DNA from: CALNYZ01 sp942490945
GTDB lineage: Bacteria > Pseudomonadota > Gammaproteobacteria > UBA6429 > Thiohalophilaceae
DNA: 64,000 bases
Assembly (NCBI GenBank): GCA_942490945.1
Contig: CALNYZ010000018.1
Location: 1,984,001-2,048,000, forward strand
Reading direction: 5' to 3'
Shown: positions 36,360 to 48,100 of the stretch, piece after piece
Position numbering within the stretch: the stretch's first letter is position 1
Layout of the letters: every line of letters starts with the position of its first letter
Translations under genes and position numbers: made by a program
The notes under the pieces: model-generated
The model's input: the letters and a program-made list of their open reading frames with translations, nothing else
What the model was told of the DNA's origin: nothing
Databases searched by the model: none

Positions 36360-36842
36360 TTATGCAGCTTTGGCCGCTTTAACGTCGTAGCTAACGCGTT
36401 GCGGATTACCAGACTTGTTAGATGCGTCATGGTCTTTGTAGCTAACTTCAATCGCTGAGTAGCTCAGAGAGATGTTTTCTACTGGTTCCTCATCACCTTG
36501 CGCTGAAATACTGTAGCTGCTGACAATACAGTTAGTGAGCTTATAAGTCATAAACTCCTGGACTTTGTCGGTACCTGTGCGAACAAAGGTAAGCAATGCA
36601 TCCTGACCGGCAGAACCAGTTAACGCTTCCTTGAAAATCGCTGCGACTGAATTGTCTGCAACTTTAGTAATTGATATTTCTGACAGTGATGGCTTGCTCG
36701 CTTCACGATTTGACAGATTGCCAGCTTCCATCGATACACTTCTTGAAACACCAAAATGTACAGACATCACTGAAATCTGATCTTCATAACCTGAAGCTGT
36801 AACATTTCCTTTTACATTACCGAATTTTAGATAAATTGCCAT
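36360..36842 (-). CDS. hcp: Hcp (TssD), inner-tube protein of the T6SS
   Basis: 160 residues: MAIYLKFGNVKGNVTASGYEDQI at the N-terminus and YDVKAAKAA at the end, typical of Hcp. SVSMEAGNLSNREASKPSLSEI is the conserved loop. Hcp hexamers stack into the tube and can carry small effectors. AGAAGGA precedes the ATG. It is the only hcp in this window and is encoded with vgrG rather than in the structural locus. Confidence 0.96.
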   Translation of the reverse strand: MAIYLKFGNVKGNVTASGYEDQISVMSVHFGVSRSVSMEAGNLSNREASKPSLSEISITKVADNSVAAIFKEALTGSAGQDALLTFVRTGTDKVQEFMTYKLTNCIVSSYSISAQGDEEPVENISLSYSAIEVSYKDHDASNKSGNPQRVSYDVKAAKAA

Positions 36843-37019
36843 TGGTTATTTCCTTCTGTTTGTGCACTAAAATAGTGATGAGTTGTTAATAGTATGGGAA
36901 TAAATTTTTGTTATCAATCTGTTATTTTTATCATTATAATGTCCAAATATTACGCAAATTCATGCTCGTGATCAACTAAATTTACCCTGCTTTTTGTGCC
37001 TTTTTATCGTAAATATTTT

Positions 37020-37035
37020 TGTGAACTACGTCACA
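37020..37035. promoter_or_regulatory. CRP/Vfr-type binding site upstream of hcp, perfect TGTGA-N6-TCACA
   Basis: TGTGAACTACGTCACA, 178 bases before the hcp start codon, in the gap between hcp and the end of tpsB. The flanks resemble those of the site at 10406 (run of T before, CTTT after). A TATAAT lies on the minus strand at 36933-36938 but is far from the site. Confidence 0.65.
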
Positions 37036-37042
37036 CTTTATT

Positions 37043-37059
37043 GTGCTTTTTTACAGCAC
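37043..37059. terminator. Hairpin just after tpsB
   Basis: GTGCT-TTTTTAC-AGCAC, starting 8 bases after the tpsB stop on the minus strand. The stem is five pairs and no U-tract follows in the direction of tpsB, so it is a weak terminator candidate. Confidence 0.3.
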
Positions 37060-37067
37060 GACTTACT

Positions 37068-39071
37068 TTAAAAACTGTATTGAAAATCAAAAACTAACCG
37101 GCTGCTGTCAACATTCGGTTGTTGACTGATATTTTTGAATTTTTCGTCCACCGGGAACGCAGCCATCAGATTCCCACTGAATTTCCCGGATGAAAACTGT
37201 AAACCTATACCCAGATCAAAAACTTGTGCCGTAGGGTCAGACTCCCCTGGTTGTAAAGTGTGTTGCATACCGTAAGCCAGATCGGCAAATACAAACGGTT
37301 TAGCCAGCTCCTTGAAATTTATTCCAAACATACTGAAGTCAAACAAATCTGGCGCATTAAATACCCAATCTACACCTAAATAGAGGCTGTCATCCGCCGT
37401 GAAAAGACTGGGGCTATAGCCCCGTGCACGTGTCGGTCCTGCAATAGAAAAACGCTTGGACGATGGCAGGTTGTTGCCAGCGTATTGAAGACTGGCACGA
37501 TAGATTAATCGTGAAGTTGAGTCAGTAAATGGTATTTTCCAGAAACTCAATAATGAATAGTCTGAATTAAAAATTGTAAAATCTGTGTCCTGCCCAGGCT
37601 CCTGTCCGTAAATAAAACTGCCGGAGGTAAGTTTTACGCTTCCTTGATGTAATTTTTTATCTGTTTCATTCAATGTATCAAAGTTATATGCCAATGATGT
37701 TGTACGAATCTTGTCATCCAGGGCATTGCCGATATCAGGGATATCTCCCAGTTGAAGATCTGATAATATTTCTTCATATCGCAAGGCCACATTTTGATTA
37801 TTTGTTCGACTGCGTTTAAACATGTATTTAAAATAATATGCGTCTACAAAGACACTCCCATTCAATTTAAAGCTGGCGTTAAAAATAGTTTGATCAACAA
37901 CAAACTGGTTTTTTGATGTTTCTATTCCTGCACGGAAACGTGGACTGAACAGGTTTAGCTCATAACTCAATCGATAATAATCACTATTGCTGGGTTGTTC
38001 AGCCTTCAGATAACTGGCATTGAGTGCGTCAGACAGCCCAAGTGTGTTATTGAGTTGTGCATCCGCATACAATCGATACAAACCGGATTCTTTTGTGCCG
38101 TGATTATCAACACGTAAATTGGAGCTGAAGCGCGATTCATTTTTTACATTTATATTAAGTCTTGTGTCACCCACTTGTGTGCCCGGTTCGAAATATCCAT
38201 CCACAAACACACCTGGAAAGTCATTAATAAGGAACAGATTTTCTTCGACTGCGGCGCTGGTAATGGGTTTGCCCTTCATATCATCAAAAACCTGTTGCAG
38301 ATGTTCCGACGTATATAAATCATTATTATTAACTTTCACCTCTCCCAGCATTCCTAACAAAAGTGTGAGCGTAACTATTCCGTCGCGTACTTTTTGCTTT
38401 GGAATGTATGCCTTGGCCAGAACAAATCCGCGCTCGCGGTAGAATTTTGTAATTGTATTGGCAACTGATTCAATCTGGCCAATGGTAATACCGCGCTTAC
38501 CTCGCTGCTCGCGTATCAACCACACGAGACGTTGCACGTCCAATGGTGTTACATGACGATCTTTCGATTCTTCTTCAACTTCACCGAGTAAATCGGAAAT
38601 CTCTCCCAGCTCCCGAACCGTATAACCAGACTCAAGCGCCTTACCCTCTTCCATTAAATCAAAGCGAATTTTCTCGGTCAGTTCATTTAATGCTTCGCGT
38701 GTAATACCCAGATCCGGGTATTCAACCAGCCCTTGAATCCTGAATTCTGACACTGCCAGACGGGGACCAGCCGTAGGATCAGGATCACGTTCACGCACTG
38801 CAGGGATATCAATATCACGCAGTAAACTCTTTTGCTCAAGATCTTTCATTTGCGTCACATCGGGCATTTGCAAAAAATCAGCATTTGCTATTGATAACGC
38901 GTTGACCACAATAATACCCGCTACCAATAATAATCTGGTAACTTTACGTTTAAAACGGATGGGGACGGTTTTAAAAATAAAACGATCATGCCACCAGTCT
39001 GCTCGCTTCTCCCTCAACACTTTAATACCATACATCATACTCTGTTCATTCTTCTTTTTTATAATCATCAA
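37068..39071 (-). CDS. TpsB, outer-membrane transporter of a two-partner secretion system (ShlB/FhaC/HecB family)
   Basis: 667 residues. An unusually long N-region precedes the signal hydrophobic core (LLLVAGIIVVNALSIANA, about 47-64). Two POTRA domains follow (about 100-310; FYRERGFVLAKAYIPKQKVRDGIVTLTLLLG and FPGVFVDGYFEPGTQVGDTRL). The last 350 residues form the beta-barrel, with the L6 motif RARGY and the terminal aromatic QYSF. It exports the adjacent TpsA protein. It lies 107 bases after tpsA and is probably co-transcribed. The start is uncertain: ATG 39071 is used, but a later Met near residue 12 or 13 is possible. Confidence 0.93.
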   Translation of the reverse strand: MMIIKKKNEQSMMYGIKVLREKRADWWHDRFIFKTVPIRFKRKVTRLLLVAGIIVVNALSIANADFLQMPDVTQMKDLEQKSLLRDIDIPAVRERDPDPTAGPRLAVSEFRIQGLVEYPDLGITREALNELTEKIRFDLMEEGKALESGYTVRELGEISDLLGEVEEESKDRHVTPLDVQRLVWLIREQRGKRGITIGQIESVANTITKFYRERGFVLAKAYIPKQKVRDGIVTLTLLLGMLGEVKVNNNDLYTSEHLQQVFDDMKGKPITSAAVEENLFLINDFPGVFVDGYFEPGTQVGDTRLNINVKNESRFSSNLRVDNHGTKESGLYRLYADAQLNNTLGLSDALNASYLKAEQPSNSDYYRLSYELNLFSPRFRAGIETSKNQFVVDQTIFNASFKLNGSVFVDAYYFKYMFKRSRTNNQNVALRYEEILSDLQLGDIPDIGNALDDKIRTTSLAYNFDTLNETDKKLHQGSVKLTSGSFIYGQEPGQDTDFTIFNSDYSLLSFWKIPFTDSTSRLIYRASLQYAGNNLPSSKRFSIAGPTRARGYSPSLFTADDSLYLGVDWVFNAPDLFDFSMFGINFKELAKPFVFADLAYGMQHTLQPGESDPTAQVFDLGIGLQFSSGKFSGNLMAAFPVDEKFKNISQQPNVDSSRLVFDFQYSF

Positions 39072-39178
39072 TTACTTACTGCACACAAGACCACATATTT
39101 ATCAATGAACACACATGGGTAACATACAAATAACATCATGAGGCGAATAATAAAATACTGATATGCAGCGACGAATAT

Positions 39179-42100
39179 TTATTGCTTTGTACTTTCCAAC
39201 TCGACGTCAGTCAGCTTTTTCTTTTTCTTCTTCTCATCATCGTCTTCATCAATCGTGAATCGCTGATCAGGCGGTAATAAAATGGCGACATCTTCGTGAT
39301 TGTAGTTTCTCACTTCAGTAAAGATCGCCGGATCAACATCGCCAAGTGATTCGATTTCGATAAGTGTCTGACCGAAATCCGGCACACCAAAGAACTCGGC
39401 CAGATTACCATTACCCAGCACAACCCTTGGCCTGCCACCATAATAATATACATAGCCTTGTGCTCCGAAAAACGTAAAGCTGTCATCTGCGCTGATACTG
39501 ATATATCGTCCTGGCGTACCCATATCGCTTGCACCTGTTCTGACATCAATGTCACTTGCCACGATATCCGGCGCGGCCAGCGCTGAATGTGCAGTAGGAC
39601 TGGTGGTATCAGCAAATACTCCACCATTCGTCACACGTAAATCAACACGCGAGCCATTTGGCGCAAAACTGCTCCCATTGGTGAATAAACGGTTGACCGT
39701 TACATTTCCCGTATTAGTTATATCGATGTTCCCTGCAGATGTAATCATGTTGACCTGCATCGCTTGATTATTCGCAATAGTAATATTGCCACCTATCGTA
39801 TCAACTGTCAGATTCGAAGTTGCGGTAACAACATTCACATCCGTGCTACTGGTCAGATTTATACTGCTTGCTGAAATGGTGCCACCCGTTATGCTTCCGT
39901 TTGATGCGTTTATAGCGACCGAATTTGCTGACATTGCACCGACCTGAATGTTGTCAATATCTCGTAAACTTACTGCGCCCGGGCTTGTGACGGTGACGGT
40001 ATCAAAATCATTAGCGGCATTATTCAACGCGATATTACCGCCAGCATTGATGTTTGTTGTGCCAACTATATTGAATACTCCAGAGTTCGATATGTCGCCG
40101 GTTGATGTGATATTCAAGTCACTGGATTCGCTCAGGTATACCGCATTTGAATTTTGTAATTGCAGTGTATTCAGCGATGTGTTGACAAGTGAGCTGGCCG
40201 TACCGAATTGGCCAACATTAGTGAGCGTGACAGTATTTGCCGTTACCAATCCGGTTGCATTGAACTGGCCTACGTTATTAAGCGTGAACACATTTGCCAC
40301 CACTTGTGTGCTGTTAACAGTTTGCGCATCGACTGTTAAATCACCTGCATTACCAAGATTAATACCATTAAGATTAACCGTGTCTACGCCACCAAGCCCA
40401 TTTATGTTTAAATTATTAGCTTGTGTGTAAGTAACCTGCTGTCCGCCACCAACTGTAAAACTGTTGTTGGAAACCTGTATCAATTCAGAAGATGTGTTAT
40501 TTGCCAAGCCATTGATAAACAGGGTGTTGCCATTCACATCTACACTGACAGCATCGTTTATATCGACGGGAATCGGTACAGGCAGACTAGTACTATCGCC
40601 CATCTGATAGTTCACCGTAAAGTTGTTACCAGCAACAAGCTGTTCATAGCCGCCTGCCTGGCCGGGAGTGTACGTAACGTTACCTGTTGATCCAGTCAAA
40701 GTAACCACATCAGCACCGGCGCCAGCAATAAAATTGACGCTACCAGATTGCAAGCTGGCCAAATCAATATTTAGCGCATCATTACCTGCACCACCTCTTA
40801 CTGTGCCGGTAATACTTCCATTCGCACTGAAGTCAAACGTATCGACGCCATCACCGCCAACCAGGTTACTGAAACCACTAAACCCAAGCTGATTCCCGGC
40901 ATCATCGCTAACAATACCTGTATCCACACCATTAACTATCCAGTCTGTGTTTACGGTTGAAGATTGTTGTGCGATGAGTGTTCCATTATTCGCATTTAAA
41001 CCTTCGATACCACTGTCGATAAACACCCCATTAATACCGGATGAGATGGCATTACCTAGAGTAAATGTGAACCCAAACTGGTTTGTCCCTACGGTATCAT
41101 TTTCCAGAGAGTTAATCGGGCTATCAGTTCCACCATTAATATGTAAATCCGTGATTGTCGACGTGGCAATCGTAAATGTGTCATCTCCCATACCACCATT
41201 CAGCGTAACCCCATCAACATTGCCGCTTACCACAAAGATATCATTATTGTCTCCACCGTTTAAGGTCGCTGCAGAAAGGTTATTGTTGATTGTAAAAGTA
41301 TCGAAACCTGCCATACCGTTTACAGTACTGATATCCCCGTTCCCACTAAATGTAAACGAATCGTCATTCGCACCACCCGTCAAATTATTAAAACCGGTAA
41401 AGGCGATACTGTTTACAGTGCCGCCATTTACAGAATCAATCAGCCAATCATTATTTTGATCCGCGCCAATGAGCGTACTTGCAGTACCATTCCCAACTAC
41501 GCGTTCAATATTTGTAACATCTTGCCCCAGGTTTAATGCCACAGTTGTAACCTGTGACATATCCACGGAATCGCGTAATAACTGTCCACCACCATCAATC
41601 AAACCCGACAAACTTCCACTCGCAGTAAAGTTGAAAGTGTCATCACCACTACCGCCCGTTAGATTGTTAAAATCAACAAACGAAACACCACTACCGACAG
41701 TACCGGTATTTGCGCCTGATATTGTCCATGTCGTCGCATTATTTGTACCCGTTAATGTGCTGTTTGTATTATTACCAATAATCCTTTCTATGTTCATTAC
41801 ATCCGCACCGAGACGGAGATCAACCACCGCCAATGCGGATTGATCAACGGTATCGCGCACCAATTGTCCACCGCCGTTTATAAAACCGCTTATGCTGCTA
41901 CCGGTATTGAAGTTGAAGGTATCGTCGTTACTGCCGCCTATAATATTGTTAAATCCAACAAACGTAATGCCACCATTTACATCGCCGTTATTTGCACCCG
42001 TTATTGTCCATGTGTTCGCCGTATTGGCACCAGTGAATGTACTGGTTGCATTGTTGCCTACATAACGTTCGATGTTCGTATAAACACCAGTTTGGCTTAA

Positions 42101-45100
42101 GTTAACGCTAACGTTGGCATGCTGTGACAGATCAACCGTATCGCGTGTCGTTTGTCCACCACCGTTTATCAGCCCGGTTACGCTGCCCGTAGGCGTAATG
42201 ACAAAAGTATCGTCATTGCTGCCACCGGTCAGATTGTTAAAGTCAACGAAGGCGATACCGTTTACATTACCGTCATTGTCACCGGTAATCGTCCAGGTGT
42301 TGGCCGTATCGGCACCTGTAAGCGTACTGGCTGTGTAATTACCAATAAACTGCTCGATACCGGTGTACACATTTGTTTGACTTAAATTGACATTAGCCGT
42401 CGCCAGTTGCGAGAGATTTACCGTATCTTGTACCAGCTGGCCGCCGCCATTAATTAACCCGCTAATACTGCCAGTGGCGCTAAAATTAAAACTGTCATCG
42501 TTATTGCCGCCGGTCAGGTTATTGAAATCAACAAAGGTGATATTGCCATTTATATTGCCGTCGTTTGCACCGGTAATGGCCCAGGTATTCGCCGTGTTCG
42601 CACCTGTGAGTGTACTGTTGGTATTGTTGCCGACATAACGTTCGATATTATTAAACCCGGTGGCACCAATAGTGATATTTACATTCGCGAGCAGTGATTG
42701 GTTAATAGTGTCTTGCACGAGGTGGGCGCCACCATCAATTAACCCGGCAATGCTGCTACCCACATTAAAATTGAAACTGTCGTCGTTACTGCCGCCTGTC
42801 AGGTTGTTAAAATCAACAAACGCGATCCCGTTTACATTACCATCATTGGCGCCGGTAATAGTCCAGGTGTTGGCGACGTTCGCTCCGGTTAATGTACTTG
42901 CCGTGTTGTTACCAATAAACTGCTCGATACCGGAATACACGCCGGTTTGGCTTAAGTTAACGTTGACCGTGGCAAGCTGTGATAAATCAACTGTGTCACG
43001 TAATGCTTGTCCACCACCGCTTATCAGCCCGGTTATACTGCCCGCAGGCGTAAAGACAAAGGTATCGTCGTTATTACCACCGGTTAAGTTATTAAAATCA
43101 ACAAAGGTGATATTGCCATTTATATTGCCGTCGTTTGTACCGTTAATAGTCCATGTACTCGCCATGTTTGCACCAGTGAGTGTGCTAGTAGTGTTGTTGC
43201 CAATGTATCGCTCAATATTATTAAATCCGGTAGCACCGACAGTGATATTGACATTGGCAAGTTGTGATTGGTCGATGGTATCTCGTGTAACATGCGCACC
43301 ACCATCAATCAGACCATTAATGCTGCTGCCAGAATTAAATATAAACGTGTCATCGTTATTGCCACCGGTTAAATTATTAAAACCAATAAATGCCACACTG
43401 CCTACATTGCCATTATTCGCACCGGTAATCGTCCAGGTGTTAGCAGTGTTGGCGCCAGTAAGCGAACCATTACCGTTAGCTGTAATTAGTTCGATATTTG
43501 TAATGTCTTGTCCAATCACAACATTGGCAGCAGCCAATTGCGCCATATCAACACTGTCCTGTAATGTCTGGCCGCCACCGTTGATAATGCCGGTCAAACT
43601 GCTGCCTGGGCTAAAGATAAAATTGTCGTCTGCAGAACCACCCGTCAAATTATAAAAACCGGAGAAGGTAACTGCGCCCACTGTTCCACTATCATTACCT
43701 GTGATGGCCCAATTATTCTGAATATTTTGACCTGTTAATGTGGCATTAGTATCGTTGCCTATTATCGATTCAACATTTGTAACGTCTTGGCCCAGTACAA
43801 CATCCACAGTTGACGTTGTAAGCTGTGACATATTTACCTGATCGCCTACTGTGCCTGTATGAGCACCGCCATCAATCAAACCACTAATACTGCTATTGAT
43901 ATCAAAACTGAACAAATCGTCATTACTGCCGCCAGTGAGGTTTTGAATCCCACTAAATGACACATATTGGCCATTAACACCATCGAGCACATTTCCGGCA
44001 TTGGCGCTTGTTATCGTCCAGGTATTATTCAAGCCGCGACCCTGCAAACGGTTAGTGCCGCCGATATCTGAAATAGTGATTGAACCTGCTACAGGCACAA
44101 CAGGGGTCGTCATGTTGAATACATCATTCGCGCTGCCACCCTGAAAGTTGGCGAAATTAACAAAATAAAGAGTCTGTCCGCCGCCAAGATAAACACCATC
44201 ACCTACTCCATCATTTGCTGCGGTGGCATATGCAGGTGGGGTAACCGCTGTCACTTGTTCAAAAGTCCATGTGCTATTTGCATTTCGTCCACCCAGCGTA
44301 ATACCTGTATTACCAAATATACCTTCAAAACCGGTATAGCTGGCGACATTCACTGGACCAGACAACCCGGATATATCTGCCCATGCACTGCCACTGTCTA
44401 CAAATGACTGGACATTCTGAAAATCATTCACATAAATTTCATTTGGTGGGGGTCCAGGTAGTGCGCTATTGTCCTGAGTGATTCTCCCGGATGTTGCACT
44501 TGCAAAAGCCCATATATTATTCACACCACTTCTGGCGCGAATCGTGTTGGAACCACCACCACCATCGACTCGACCTGTAATCGCGCTGGTTGCACTCGTA
44601 CTAAAATCAAATGTATTTGCACCCGAACCACCGGTAACATTACCAAAATTTGTAAACGTATATGTATATGGAGTAGTTGTATCGTCAATTGTACCGCCAT
44701 TCTGGCGGTCAATCGTCCATGTATTATCTGTGTTTCCAGCAACCAGAGTGCTGTTAGCCGTTGCGCCTGTGTCATTACCGTTAAAAGTTTCAATATTGTT
44801 AGCGGTTGTGCCAATGGTAATTGTACCGCCACCATTTAGATTAACGATGTCGTTATCACCAACGCCCGCACCATCAACCGTCATACCTGCCGGCATAGCT
44901 GGTGTAATATTAAATGTATCGTTACCCGTATTACCAACAAGTTGCTGGATATTCGTGAAGTCATTACTACCAACGCCATTGACATTACCGACGTTTGTTG
45001 CAGTGATATTAAAAATATTTGCGCCAGTGCCACCTACTATACGATTCGTGGAACCACCGCCACCATTAAGTGTGCCAGCAAAATTAAACGAGTCGTGGAG

Positions 45101-48100
45101 TTGGAATATATCCTGATTGTTATTACCGACCAAAGCTTCGACACCGCGTAAACCGCCTGTAATACCTGTGACGCTGGCTTCATCAGTATTAGTTATTGTC
45201 CACGTATTTGCGCGATCGCCCCCGGTAACTGTATCGGTACCCCCTGCACCATCATATGAACCGGAAAAATTCCCAGCGTTACCAAGTTGCAAGTTATCCT
45301 GGCCTGCGTTACCTGTTAAAACCTGAATGCCACTAAAGCCACCCGACAAACCTGTTACAGTTCCTGAATTTGATCCAGTGACTGCCCAACTATTTGTTCG
45401 ATTACCACCCTGCACTTCGTCAGTTGAGCCGCCATTACCATTAATAGTACCTGTAAATTGACTACTATCCGGTAATTGAAAAATATCCTGCCCAGTATTA
45501 CCAAACAAAGTTTCCATACTGGTAAAGGACAAATTTGTATTTAAAGAGCTGGTCCCGGAGGTAAGCGCCCATGTATTATTTCTTGCAGCTGCGTTGATTG
45601 TATCTGTACCGCTACTGCCAGTGATGGCCAGAGCAGATGTAAAGCTATTAGTACCGCTGACCGGTATGTGGTTAATGTATACCGTACCGTTCGTACTTCC
45701 TGTCATGTTGATAGTTGCTGTGCCAGTAGTACCGGATCCATTTCTAATAACATCATTATTCAATATTATATTGGCAGTACCTGTGTCATTTGCGATTAAC
45801 GCGATTTGACCTGCCGCACCAGTAGCGTTTGCGGATGAATCAAGTGCACCTACAGTGATCGTATTGGCATTAATGCTAATCGCACCGCCCGTTGCTGTAT
45901 TGTTAGATGTAGTGATGTCCCCAGATATGAACTGAGTCGCACCATCCTGCACAGTAAATGAATTAGCAACTATGGAATTTGCTAGCAGGTCAACATTACC
46001 AGTGGCATTAATATTTAAATTACCAATTTTCGTACCGTTACCTACAGCACCCGTAAATATATTATTACCGATCATATTCAGGTTTCCGTTGCCTGAATTT
46101 AAATCAATGGTGGACCTTGATGTTGGTGTGCAAGAGTTGCCAACACAAATATTTCCACGTGTAACACCAGAGGCATCGAGATTAATTGTGTTGCCAGATA
46201 ATTGAACAGGGCCATTAAGAATTATGTTCGCACCATTACCATCAGTTCCAGAATTGCTCGTTGTTCCTCCCTTTGCATTGATGTTACCACCTAGTGTTAT
46301 ACCACCCGCAGCAGTTAAGGATATAAACCCTGCATGACCTGCTGTTCGAGTAAATCCATCCGTATCAATACCGCCACTTGTGTCTATTGCTCCTGAAGTC
46401 GTAATTGTAGAACTGACACCATTGGTATCCAGCGTTATATCGCCACCATTACCACCATTGTCTGGCGCACTATTAGTTGAAGTATCATCAGTACCTTTTG
46501 TCAGGATATTGTTCGTGCTGATATTCCCTGTGGTATAAACAGAAACATCTCCACCATCATAACAAGCATTGTCACCGCAAGAAGATGGCGCACCAGTATT
46601 AACCACGTTATTATTTGTAAAAGTAGCTACACGGTCCACTGTAGTGCCATCTGTCCCGACATAAAAATTACCACCGCCAGTTAATATGGTGCCATCAGCA
46701 CCAGTCACGCCATTTTCGCGATTTGTTACTGCACCGCTAGCAAATATTCTGACATCGCCGCCAACTTTTCGTACCTCATAACTGCTGTTGCTTGTATCAT
46801 TATCACCACCTAAAGTATTGACTATGCCATTATTTATAAAATCCACCACCTGATTACTTGAGCTACCAACATAGAAATATCCACCATTAGTCTTGATAGA
46901 TGCTGCGCTTTGTCCAGAACCTGCTTCTTCCAGAACGACGTTACGCGCCGCATTAAGTACAAGGTTTATACTGTCAAAGCCATTACCTGAATTATTATCT
47001 TCATTGCTATCATATATTCTGCTGCCAGCCTCAAATTTGATATCACGTGCTGCATTCAATGTTAATGTTGATTGCTCTCTATTGTTATAATCAAGATCTC
47101 CATTGAGATCAAAAATGATATCTCCATTCCCGCTCGTGCCTGTACCAGTAGTTTGTATTGTAATGCTTGCTCCGTTATTTAGTGCATCTCGTACGGTATC
47201 AACATCAAGTCTTGAATTAGTATTAGTTGGTGTAAACGTACCGCTGCTTTGAGAATATCTGTTATTAGTACTATTACTTGTAATCGTAATATCATACGGA
47301 TCTATCAACCATTCTCCACCTTGCCCATTAGCTGCACTCACATCGGGTGCATTTAAAATATCAAAACTACGCAAGCCCGAGGTTTCAATAAATCCGCCAT
47401 TGCCACCATTGGTTCCACCACGAGCATACAGGTTGCCATAAATGCGCGCGGTATCTTGCGCAAAGGTAATCAGCTTGCCGCCGTTACCCTTATCGATTGC
47501 ATCGGCATATACCTTGCTTAGCTCAGATAAATAAATAAAATTGGCATTGCGAATGTTGGCATTGCCACCTTGTTGGTCGCCACCAATTAATGCCGTTCCA
47601 CCGCCATTCGCGCCCGATACATCCACCGTTGCTTGATCAAACAACCCAACTTTATCGCCGAGCACTTTTACGACACCACCGGTACCATTTGCTTCGGAGC
47701 GCGCCGAGGTGATGCTGTTTTGGGTGAGCAAAGTTGTGTCTTGTGAATGCAGTTCGATTTCGCCACCGTTGCCATTAGTGTTGTCTGCTTTTAATGTGCC
47801 ACTGCTGGTAACATTTTCTCCCACCAGCACAATGCGCCCAGTGTTATTTGAGTTTGATGTAGTGCTTGTTGTCGTGGTAGTCGTCGTAACATTGCCCGTC
47901 ACACCGGTATTATTAGACGTCGTTTTGGTCGTTGTCGTATTTGTGCTCGTACTTGTGGAATTGGATGTCGTGGTAGTGTTGGCAGAATTCGTCGACGTAT
48001 CAATCGTGCCGCTGTTTACCACGTCCGCGCCACCACCTAAAGTAAAGCTACCATCGGCATGCACGACAACGCTGGTAGCCTGGTCAATACCGCTCGTATT

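Noticed and set aside
42660..43655. Several long plus-strand frames inside tpsA
   Set aside because: They are shadows of the tandem repeats on the coding strand, with Pro/Ser/Leu-rich products lacking domain structure.
41340..44030. GGSNDD-type segments as RTX calcium-binding repeats
   Set aside because: The Gly-Asp motif appears once per about 95 residues, not as tandem nonapeptides, and there is no type I secretion gene.
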